Shown piece by piece: positions 47,885-53,481 of a stretch of DNA of 64,000 nt. The DNA lies in NCBI RefSeq assembly GCF_013620795.1, contig NZ_LGLW01000007.1, positions 62,001 to 126,000 of the forward strand, read 5' to 3'. The position numbers and the translations under genes were made by a program. The notes beneath the pieces are model-generated. The model worked only from the letters and a program-made list of their open reading frames with translations, searched no databases and was not told where the DNA came from. How positions within the stretch are numbered: position 1 is the stretch's first letter; every line of letters begins with the position of its first letter. The DNA comes from Pseudomonas sp. Q2-TVG4-2 (GTDB lineage Bacteria > Pseudomonadota > Gammaproteobacteria > Pseudomonadales > Pseudomonadaceae).

Positions 47885-48092
47885 AGCGGAGCAAAGCGGG
47901 CCTCATTGCCTGATGCCGCACAGTGGCCGAATGCCTTCGATGGTTCAAGCAAGCACGTGACGACTGAATCACACCGCTGCATGCCTCTGGTCGCCAGACC
48001 CGGAGCCAGGGCGAGCACAGACGACGCGCTAGATAGAAACGCAACGAACGCATATTAAAAGAGGTACAGGCGGCGGCGGGACAAACTTCCAT
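47811..48092 (-). CDS. small cassette ORF reading into attC (paralogue 1)
   Basis: 93-codon ORF, the only one in this GC-rich cassette. Its C-terminal 22 codons are encoded by attC itself (LTSGSSRSLRSLGRA, then KARPLTKR), ending at the attC core. The cassette at 51422-51656 encodes an ORF of exactly the same length that aligns without gaps (MEVC-AAA, PEACSGV-QSSR, HSATVRHQ). Conserved frame and length suggest a real protein, but the sequence between conserved blocks is divergent and no ribosome binding site is obvious. It may be a non-coding cassette. Confidence 0.3.
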   Translation of the reverse strand: MEVCPAAACTSFNMRSLRFYLARRLCSPWLRVWRPEACSGVIQSSRACLNHRRHSATVRHQAMRPALLRCLTSGSSRSLRSLGRAKARPLTKR

Positions 48093-48119
48093 GTATGCAC
48101 GAGCCTAAAAAGGAATGAC

Positions 48120-48195
48120 GCCTAACGTTTGGTTAAGGGGCGGGCTTTAGCCCGTCCCAGTGAGCGAAGCGAGCGATTTGAGCCGATTGTTAGGC
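48120..48195 (-). repeat. integron attC site B
   Basis: 76 bp. GCCTAAC (48120-48126), GTTAGGC (48189-48195). Stem AAGGGGCGGGCTTTAGCCCG. Belongs to the 48199-48651 gene cassette. Confidence 0.9.
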
Positions 48196-48198
48196 TTT

Positions 48199-48651
48199 TC
48201 AGGAGAACTCATGGAGTTCACCTTCTGTAACGTTCCACTCTAGAACCTCATGCCTCAGCTCAGCAAATGTTCGGAGTAATTTGCCAAGCCTATTTATCTG
48301 TGATGGTTCAGCACGAATACAAAAATCAAATATCTCTCGATCCGGCAGGCTCTGATTATTATTGAAGCGAAGCTGGATTGCACAGCCTCCGGCTGAGTTT
48401 GTGTTGAAAACGCGTAGTCGAAAGTAGTAAGCGGTGCGATCTTCTGGAATTTCTGAGCCGATTTCGTGAAGAAAAACATCGCTACTATGGCGCGGGAACT
48501 TCTCTAACACGCTTGCCCATTCATGAATGGCTCTCGCATTTTCATAGTATTCAAACCCGGCAGACAAGTTGCCGTTTGACGCGCTCACTACCAGATTTAA
48601 ATGGTAAGGCTCTTCATACGGATGCCTTACGATGCGGAGGTGTGGTTTCAT
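48199..48651 (-). CDS. integron cassette protein, hypothetical (150 aa)
   Basis: 150-aa soluble protein, start ATG 48651, 13 nt after the attC junction of the next cassette. No transmembrane segment. It looks like a beta-rich fold (LNLVVSASNGNLSAGFEYYE, AIQLRFNNNQSL), with no motif I recognise. The codon use is more AT-rich than in the neighbouring chromosome, as expected for a cassette of foreign origin. Its stop is 4 bp from the attC B core. Function unknown. Confidence 0.75.
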   Translation of the reverse strand: MKPHLRIVRHPYEEPYHLNLVVSASNGNLSAGFEYYENARAIHEWASVLEKFPRHSSDVFLHEIGSEIPEDRTAYYFRLRVFNTNSAGGCAIQLRFNNNQSLPDREIFDFCIRAEPSQINRLGKLLRTFAELRHEVLEWNVTEGELHEFS

Positions 48652-48657
48652 TGTTAC

Positions 48658-48746
48658 GCCTAACGATTAAGCTAACGGGCAGACAAAAGCGTAGCTTTTG
48701 GCTGTCCAGCGAACGAAGTGAGCGGCAGTTGAGCGCATTGTTAGGG
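48658..48746 (-). repeat. integron attC site C (divergent, 89 bp)
   Basis: Cores GCCTAAC (48658-48664) and GTTAGGG (48740-48746). The internal sequence (AAGCTAACGGGCAGACAAAA, GCTTTTGGCTGTCC) differs from the other seven sites, which are alike. This cassette came from another source array. Confidence 0.88.
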
Positions 48747-49325
48747 GAATATCCGCTCGTTGCCAGTAAGTGCTTTGTAGGCGTCTTTTAGCTCATTTTC
48801 AATTCTTTCTCTTTCGTGTGGTAGAAAGTCAATAAGTGAGCCGGCGCACATTCTTAAGAATGAATTGAGTTCGCCTGCCATAAGAGAGGCAAGCATATTT
48901 CTCTTTTCGGATAGAAAACTCAGTGAGTCGTATGCCTTCTCTATTTTCTCGGCAATCTCAGGCTCTTGCTCAGATAGCTCCATGAGAAATTTCGCATACC
49001 ATTCCGATTTGAATATTGGAATTGGCATTTCAAGGCGTGATTTATCTGTTGCGATTACACATGATTCATAGCCGTGTTTTAAGCATATGAATTGAAGCTC
49101 TAGGTTGGGGTGGCCTCGGTGCTCTTCTAGAAATTCAATGATTTTAAAAAATGAATCTATTGATGCGTAATTTTCTTTTATTTCCTTCCCTATAACGCGG
49201 GCATAGGCTTCTTTCCTGGATTTTTTTGATTTCTTCTTTCTTTTCCATTCGAGAATCTCTTTTGTTGCAAACAGCAAAACTGTTGCAATTACAGAGGCGG
49301 GAAGTATTTGAGTAAGGCTGAGCAC
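48741..49325 (-). CDS. integron cassette protein, membrane-anchored (194 aa)
   Basis: 194-aa protein with GTG start behind AGGA. One N-terminal transmembrane helix (about residues 4-24, LTQILPASVIATVLLFATKE), then a very basic stretch (EWKRKKKSKKSRKEAYAR) and an acidic, helical cytoplasmic part (SFFKIIEFLEEHRGHPN, LSEQEPEIAEKIEKAYDSL). The stop codon lies inside its own attC core. No known family. Low GC, unlike the host. Confidence 0.75.
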   Translation of the reverse strand: MLSLTQILPASVIATVLLFATKEILEWKRKKKSKKSRKEAYARVIGKEIKENYASIDSFFKIIEFLEEHRGHPNLELQFICLKHGYESCVIATDKSRLEMPIPIFKSEWYAKFLMELSEQEPEIAEKIEKAYDSLSFLSEKRNMLASLMAGELNSFLRMCAGSLIDFLPHERERIENELKDAYKALTGNERIFP

Positions 49326-49341
49326 GATGATTCCTATATTT

Positions 49342-49418
49342 CCCTAACGTTTGGTTAAGGGGCCGGCTTTAGCCGGTCCCGAGAGAGCGAAGCGAACGAC
49401 TTGAACCAGTAGTTAGGA
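49342..49418 (-). repeat. integron attC site D
   Basis: 77 bp. CCCTAAC (49342-49348, left core, derived from the next cassette) and GTTAGGA (49412-49418). Internal stem AAGGGGCCGGCTTTAGCCGG. Belongs to the 49413-49904 gene. Confidence 0.9.
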
Positions 49419-49904
49419 GCCATTTTTCAGGAGCTCATTGTATTCTTTAAGGGCTTGCTGCATGCGCTCTTCGGTGAATCCGCTTTTGATCATTACGGGC
49501 ATTACGAATTTATCAAGACTTTGGTCTGTTTCCTCGAAGAAGCTCCGGTAGTTCTCTAGGCTCTCAATGACTTCCTCATATTTTCCCGCCGCCAGCATGT
49601 CCATGGCCTCTCTGAAGAAATGATGAGCTAGATATGCTCGTTTGTTTCTTGATCCGGTGAGTTTTTCTTCAAGGTCTGCTGGTAAAGTGGAAACTGACTT
49701 AAGTGCTTTTATTAAATTCCCAAGAGTTTTATCAAAATTGGATGCGTAGTAATTCTCGTATTCTTCGCCAGTCCATTTTCCTTTAGTGCGAGGAATTAGG
49801 TCTAAGAAAATCATGGCGTTAGCAATACCGTGCTCTAAGCATTGAGCAAAGTACATTGCTGCTCCGTAATAGGCACATACTTCCTTGAAGTCCTCTCCGT
49901 CCAC
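49413..49904 (-). CDS. integron cassette protein, HEPN-like (163 aa)
   Basis: Helical 163-aa protein. The motif RNKRAYLAHHFF contains R86-NKRAYLA-H94 and R89-AYLA-H94, the R-x4-6-H type that in HEPN ribonucleases forms the active site. Flanking helices (GAAMYFAQCLEHGIANAMIF) fit. The chosen start is GTG at 49904, 8 nt downstream of TTAGGAG, so the attC junction itself supplies the Shine-Dalgarno. A TTG two codons upstream is only 2-3 nt from it. HEPN identity is inferred from one motif and helical pattern; it may instead be a binding domain. Confidence 0.65.
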   Translation of the reverse strand: MDGEDFKEVCAYYGAAMYFAQCLEHGIANAMIFLDLIPRTKGKWTGEEYENYYASNFDKTLGNLIKALKSVSTLPADLEEKLTGSRNKRAYLAHHFFREAMDMLAAGKYEEVIESLENYRSFFEETDQSLDKFVMPVMIKSGFTEERMQQALKEYNELLKNGS

Positions 49905-49913
49905 AGGCAATGC

Positions 49914-49989
49914 TCCTAACGTTTGGTTAAGGGGCCGGCTTTAGCCGGTCCCAGTGAGCAAAGCGAACGGTTTGAACCAGTTGTTAGGC
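49914..49989 (-). repeat. integron attC site E
   Basis: 76 bp. TCCTAAC (49914-49920), GTTAGGC (49983-49989). Stem AAGGGGCCGGCTTTAGCCGG. Belongs to the 49984-50664 gene. Confidence 0.9.
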
Positions 49990-50664
49990 GATTTCAAAGC
50001 TGTCTGCGTGATAAGCGCCAAACAAGACCTCTTCGGCTGTTTCTTCTTCATGGTTATCAAAAAAGGCGTAGTGCGTAGCGCCAGCTTCTTTGGCGATTTC
50101 TATTATGTAATTGCTGACTTGCTTTGGTAAATACTCGGAAATGGCAACCGCGAATTTTGGTGGTGGAAGATCAGGATTACCAAATGACGACACTCCTAGA
50201 ATGTCTTTACCTCTTAAAACAGATTTGACTTCGTCACGGCCGGGTAAGAATTCGTTGACTCCGAAGAGTACTCCGTTCAAAAGTTCACCACTAGATCCCG
50301 GCGCTTGTCTTTCAGTGACTGCTACTTCTAGGCTAGCAATTTTCTGGGAAAGCTCAGTAAGCCGGGCGTCTTCTTTTCTGACGGAGATTGGTTCATTTGT
50401 TTTCTGGGATAGATACGTTGAATAATACGAGTCTTCCTGTAGCTCTGGGCGAAACCTGGTTTGCAAGAGGAACACTGCTATAAGAAATATAGGGACATTT
50501 ACAATTGCAGCACCAACTAGTGCCAAGGACTCAAAAGATCCTGTGGGCATCTGTGATGCGGCGAAGAGAAAACAAGATTCGACTGAAAAAAGGCCTGCAA
50601 GCCAAGCGCCAAGTAGCTGTATTGGTTTGTTTATTTTTTCTGGAATTATAGTTTGCTTGCTCAA
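49984..50664 (-). CDS. integron cassette protein, two-helix membrane (226 aa)
   Basis: 226-aa protein with two N-terminal transmembrane helices (about 18-38 and 45-68) followed by a cytoplasmic part: a short coiled coil (LTELSQKIASLEVAV) and a globular C-terminus (VSNYIIEIAKEAGATHYAFF, NHEEETAEEVLFGA). The start is a TTG; a five-codon mini-ORF ATG...TGA upstream overlaps it (TTGA), suggesting re-initiation. The stop lies in the attC E core. Low GC. No family recognised. Confidence 0.7.
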   Translation of the reverse strand: MSKQTIIPEKINKPIQLLGAWLAGLFSVESCFLFAASQMPTGSFESLALVGAAIVNVPIFLIAVFLLQTRFRPELQEDSYYSTYLSQKTNEPISVRKEDARLTELSQKIASLEVAVTERQAPGSSGELLNGVLFGVNEFLPGRDEVKSVLRGKDILGVSSFGNPDLPPPKFAVAISEYLPKQVSNYIIEIAKEAGATHYAFFDNHEEETAEEVLFGAYHADSFEIA

Positions 50665-50684
50665 TACTTTAATCTCATGATTTC

Positions 50685-50760
50685 GCCTAACGTTTGGTTA
50701 AGGGGCGGGCTTTAGCCCGTCCCAGTGAGCGAAGCGAACGGTTTGAACCAGTTGTTAGGT
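50685..50760 (-). repeat. integron attC site F
   Basis: 76 bp. GCCTAAC (50685-50691), GTTAGGT (50754-50760). Stem AAGGGGCGGGCTTTAGCCCG. Belongs to the 50766-51323 gene. Confidence 0.9.
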
Positions 50761-50765
50761 GGCAA

Positions 50766-51323
50766 CTACGCCGCTCTTATATGAGCGGTTAGCGCTGAAG
50801 CCAACTCGACATAAGCTCTTGCATCATTCTCGCTAAGGTTCAAATCCTCTGCATGCGCAGCTTTATTGCGAAGTTGCTTTAACTTTTTGAATGTTTCTAG
50901 TTGCTTATGATTAATAACCTTGCATTGGAGCAAGTATTCGCCAAGCTTTGGGTAGTTCCTGACGGCTTCGTTTGGTGGTGCGCTCCAGAACGAACTTGCA
51001 ACCGCCGTTGCTGCGGACTCAACCTCTAACCAAGCTTCCATTACCGCTGCGCGCGTTGAGAAGTTTACTAGTTGAAGTAGCCGATTCTCTGACGCGGCTT
51101 CTGTGGTTGTTTGGTGCTCTTTTGTAGGTGTTGTGATGGTTGCGTCGGCCTTTAGCTCTGCTACCTCTCTGGAAAACTCTAATTCTAGCTCTTTATATTT
51201 TAGCTTTCTAAGAAATGGGATTAGTTCTGCAATAGGCTTTTTAAGCATGAGTGCAAGAAGAACTACGGCCGCAGGCCATGCCGCTGACTCGATTGCTTTG
51301 GAAATGAAAGTGAGGGCGTCCAT
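50766..51323 (-). CDS. integron cassette protein, membrane-anchored HEPN/DUF4145-like (185 aa)
   Basis: 185-aa protein. One N-terminal transmembrane helix (about 12-28, AAWPAAVVLLALML), a charged linker, and a helical C-terminal domain. The sequence LKQLRNKAAHAEDLNLS carries R152-NKAA-H157, an R-x4-H motif like the HEPN active site and typical of DUF4145-like domains. GGAG sits just upstream of the ATG. HEPN domains in defence modules are commonly RNases, but here the function is inferred from motif and helical pattern only. Confidence 0.7.
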   Translation of the reverse strand: MDALTFISKAIESAAWPAAVVLLALMLKKPIAELIPFLRKLKYKELELEFSREVAELKADATITTPTKEHQTTTEAASENRLLQLVNFSTRAAVMEAWLEVESAATAVASSFWSAPPNEAVRNYPKLGEYLLQCKVINHKQLETFKKLKQLRNKAAHAEDLNLSENDARAYVELASALTAHIRAA

Positions 51324-51345
51324 GTCTCCAATTTTTCCTTTTGCT

Positions 51346-51421
51346 ACCTAACGTTTGGTTAAGGGGCGGGCGTTAGCCCGTCCCAGCGAACGGAGTGAGC
51401 GGCTTGAACCGCTTGTTAGGC
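51346..51421 (-). repeat. integron attC site G
   Basis: 76 bp. ACCTAAC (51346-51352, left core) and GTTAGGC (51415-51421). Stem AAGGGGCGGGCGTTAGCCCG. Belongs to the 51422-51662 cassette. Confidence 0.9.
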
Positions 51422-51629
51422 AGCGGAGCAAGCTGGGCCTCGCTGGCTGATGCCGCACAGTGGCCGAATGGCTTCGAGGGTTCAAGCCGGTACGTGATGA
51501 CTGATTCACACCGCTGCATGCTTCTGGTTGCCGGGCTCGGAGCCTAGGCAAGCACAGACGACGCGCTGGTTGGCATTGCGACGGTTGAGTACTTAAAGCG
51601 GAATGAGCGGCGGCAATACAAACTTCCAT
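51348..51629 (-). CDS. small cassette ORF reading into attC (paralogue 2)
   Basis: 93-codon ORF starting MEVCIAAAHS, the counterpart of 47811-48092. Same length, no gaps, conserved blocks ARRLC, PEACSGV, SHSATVRHQ and the attC-encoded tail. The open frame extends further upstream to 51722 through attC H, but the shared part begins here. No convincing ribosome binding site. Could be a non-coding cassette. The whole cassette is homologous to that at 47885-48119 at DNA level. Confidence 0.3.
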   Translation of the reverse strand: MEVCIAAAHSALSTQPSQCQPARRLCLPRLRARQPEACSGVNQSSRTGLNPRSHSATVRHQPARPSLLRCLTSGSSRSLRSLGRANARPLTKR

Positions 51630-51656
51630 GTGTGCACGAGCCTTAAAAAGAATGAC

Positions 51657-51731
51657 GCCTAACGTTTGGTTAAGGGGCGGGCTTAGCCCGTCCCAGTGAG
51701 CGAAGCGAACGGTTTGAATCATTTGTTAGCC
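51657..51731 (-). repeat. integron attC site H
   Basis: 75 bp. GCCTAAC (51657-51663), GTTAGCC (51725-51731). Stem AAGGGGCGGGCTTAGCCCG, one T shorter than the others. Belongs to the first (integrase-proximal) cassette, whose junction on attI is GGCTAAC. Confidence 0.9.
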
Positions 51732-51735
51732 GGGC

Positions 51736-52164
51736 TCAAAGATTCCATGTAATTGCAAATATTTTTCTTTTGCTAGGTTGCAGGTTTCTGACCATGTTTT
51801 GCCAGTGAAGGTATCGCTGACTGTATACATCGATAGAGATTCGTCCATATTCTGCTTCTTGGTTTGTTTCTAAAACTGCCGCTGATAGTGTGACGATGCT
51901 ATCTGCAGCTCTGCGATGCTTAAGGAAGAATAGATCGCTGGAAATTAGTGTGAGTTTAGGGAGATCATTTTTCTCACTTACGACTATCTTTTTTTCTTCC
52001 TGTGTATAGTTGATTGTGCGGATTATACGAAGTGCTTCGTTTCGAAGTTCAGAAAACCTCGAATATCTTGTAACTATAAGGCCAGAATAAAGGCCAGCAA
52101 TCACGCCTATTGGGAGGCTGAGTGTGAGACCGATTATGAGGCTGAGTTGGGCTTCTTCTGTCAT
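51736..52164 (-). CDS. first integron cassette protein, membrane-anchored (142 aa)
   Basis: 142-aa protein. One N-terminal hydrophobic segment (about 8-31, LSLIIGLTLSLPIGVIAGL), then a mixed charged domain (YSRFSELRNEALRIIRTINY, FFLKHRRAADSIVTL). It starts 7 nt from the attI crossover with no room for its own ribosome binding site. Its ATG overlaps the stop of the attI leader ORF (ATGA), so translation is probably coupled. AT-rich. No family recognised. Confidence 0.75.
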   Translation of the reverse strand: MTEEAQLSLIIGLTLSLPIGVIAGLYSGLIVTRYSRFSELRNEALRIIRTINYTQEEKKIVVSEKNDLPKLTLISSDLFFLKHRRAADSIVTLSAAVLETNQEAEYGRISIDVYSQRYLHWQNMVRNLQPSKRKIFAITWNL

Positions 52165-52235
52165 AGGCTAACTATAATTAGACACCAAGTGGTGTAAGAC
52201 GCCGAACAGGCTTGGTGTATAACGTCCCTTGTCAT
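52161..52235 (-). CDS. attI leader ORF (24 aa)
   Basis: ATG at 52235, with AAGGAG 7 nt upstream, reads [20 protein letters not shown] to a TGA at 52161-52163. It crosses the attI crossover point and ends by overlapping the ATG of the first cassette (ATGA). This is the arrangement of ORF-11 in class 1 integrons, which supplies translation to cassettes that lack a ribosome binding site. It is below most gene-caller length limits. Confidence 0.6.
   Translation of the reverse strand: MTRDVIHQACSASYTTWCLIIVSL
52166..52224 (-). other. attI recombination site
   Basis: The crossover core on the minus strand is GTTAGCC (plus GGCTAAC, 52166-52172). Adjacent are two direct repeats GGTGTAAGACG (52191-52201) and GGTGTATAACG (52214-52224), and the palindrome ACACC-AAGT-GGTGT (52182-52195). 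They are plausible IntI-binding direct repeats like those of attI1. Confidence 0.65.
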
Positions 52236-52301
52236 CGAGACTCTCCTTGTCTAGGCTGGGCGCTTCCGAGGGACGATGAATGTATAAGGGAGTTATACAC
52301 C
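52214..52301. repeat. 10-bp inverted repeat flanking the integrase start region
   Basis: GGTGTATAAC (52214-52223) and its perfect complement GTTATACACC (52292-52301), the latter ending at the intI start codon. The region should hold the integrase and cassette promoters. No LexA box (CTGT-N8-ACAG) is seen. Confidence 0.5.
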
Positions 52302-52302
52302 A

Positions 52303-53265
52303 TGGATGGAAAACCGAGATTACTGGATCAGGTGCGCGAGCAGATCAGGCTCAAACACTACTCGATCAGAACTGAGCGTGTCTATTGCGAGTGGGTTAAG
52401 CGCTACATCCGCTTTCACCAGTATCAACATCCGGTAGAGATGGGTGCGCCAGAGGTAGAAGCTTTTCTATCCGATCTTGCTGTTCGCCGTGATGTCTCGG
52501 CCTCGACGCAGAACCAGGCGCTGGCTGCGTTGCTTTTTCTGTACAAGCAAGTTCTCAAGCATGACCTGCCATGGTTGGGGGAAATTGTGCGCGCCAAGAA
52601 GCCGGCCCGCTTACCGGTGGTGCTTTCGATAGACGAGGTGCAGCAGATACTTGGGCTGCTGGATGGCCAGGTCGGGCTTGTGGCGCGGCTTCTATACGGT
52701 GGAGGAATGCGCCTGATGGAGGGGGTTCGCCTTCGCGTTAAGGATGTTGATTTTGCTCGTAACGAATCATCATTCGCGACGGTAAGGGCCAGAAGGACCG
52801 CGTCACAGTGATGCCTGCGAGTCTGGTCGGGTCGCTCAAGCAGCACATCGCCCGTACCCGAGCTATCCATGATCTGGAATTGTCCGAGGGCAGAGGAGAC
52901 GTCTACCTGCCCGATGCCTTGGCGCGCAAATATCCCAAGGCGCCTTGGGAGTGGGCGTGGCAATACGTATTTCCCGCATCTAGTCTTTCGGTGACCCGCG
53001 CAGCGGCGCGGTGCGCCGGCATCATCTTGACGAGAAGCGAGTGCAACGCGCGTTCAAGCGCGCGGTAAAAACATCTGGAATAGCCAAGCTCGCAACTCCG
53101 CATACTTTGAGGCACAGCTTCGCTACTCATTTGTTGGAAAGCGGGCAAGACATCCGCACCGTGCAGGAATTGCTGGGGCACGCTGACGTGAAGACGACGA
53201 TGATTTATACGCATGTACTCAATCGTGGCGGCTTGGCGGTATTGAGCCCTCTGGATCGAATGTAA
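52303..53265 (+). pseudogene. intI: integron integrase, two frameshifts
   Basis: Tyrosine recombinase of the IntI family, identifiable by N-terminal [29 protein letters not shown] with catalytic Arg, [13 protein letters not shown], the [14 protein letters not shown] box with catalytic His and Tyr, and the integron-specific extra region (WEWAWQYVFPA). The first frameshift is near 52765 (frame 1 ends ARNE; the real continuation [12 protein letters not shown] is in another frame). The second is near 52988 (SSLS to GDPRSG). Both fit single-base deletions outside homopolymers. Each catalytic motif is intact in its own frame, so the loss seems recent. Confidence 0.9.
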
Positions 53266-53428
53266 TCGCGCAAACAAAGAAATATGCCGCTCAGAAGACG
53301 AGCGTCCCGCAGCAAGCGCTCTCAAGTCCGAGGGCACGCATCCGTCGCGAGCTGAAAGCCTAGGCGAGTGCAACGAAAACCGTTACGCGGATTAAAGCTG
53401 TCCTCGCAACGGGTATTACTGCGCAATT

Positions 53429-53459
53429 AAAGCCAACGACCATATCGGTCGTTGGCTTT
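53429..53459. terminator. bidirectional terminator between intI and the sugar dehydrogenase gene
   Basis: Perfect 13-bp stem AAAGCCAACGACC/GGTCGTTGGCTTT with a 5-nt loop, and T-run in both directions. It lies 164 bp after the integrase end and may mark the integron boundary. Confidence 0.85.
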
Positions 53460-53481
53460 ACTCGGGCGGCTGGCTAACCGG

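Larger units (their letters stand above)
47282..53265. mobile_element. chromosomal integron with cassette array and disabled integrase
   Basis: An integrase pseudogene (52303-53265, +) is preceded by attI and then eight full attC sites arranged leftwards. Each cassette reads away from the integrase on the minus strand. In every complete cassette the R-double-prime core in its attC complements the first seven bases of that same cassette (for example GTTAGGT/ACCTAAC, GTTAGGA/TCCTAAC, GTTAGGG/CCCTAAC). This is the proof of site-specific insertion. Seven of the attC sites are 75-77 bp and nearly identical; one is 89 bp and different. This resembles P. stutzeri integrons. Confidence 0.93.

Noticed and set aside
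47809-51731. CRISPR array suggested by regularly recurring 76-bp repeats
   Set aside because: The repeats are 500-700 bp apart (or flank short cassettes), carry attC cores and stem-loops, and have gene-sized units between them. They are integron attC sites.
52808-53265. Independent small genes after intI (52808-53068 and 53011-53265)
   Set aside because: They are the second and third frame segments of the frameshifted integrase.
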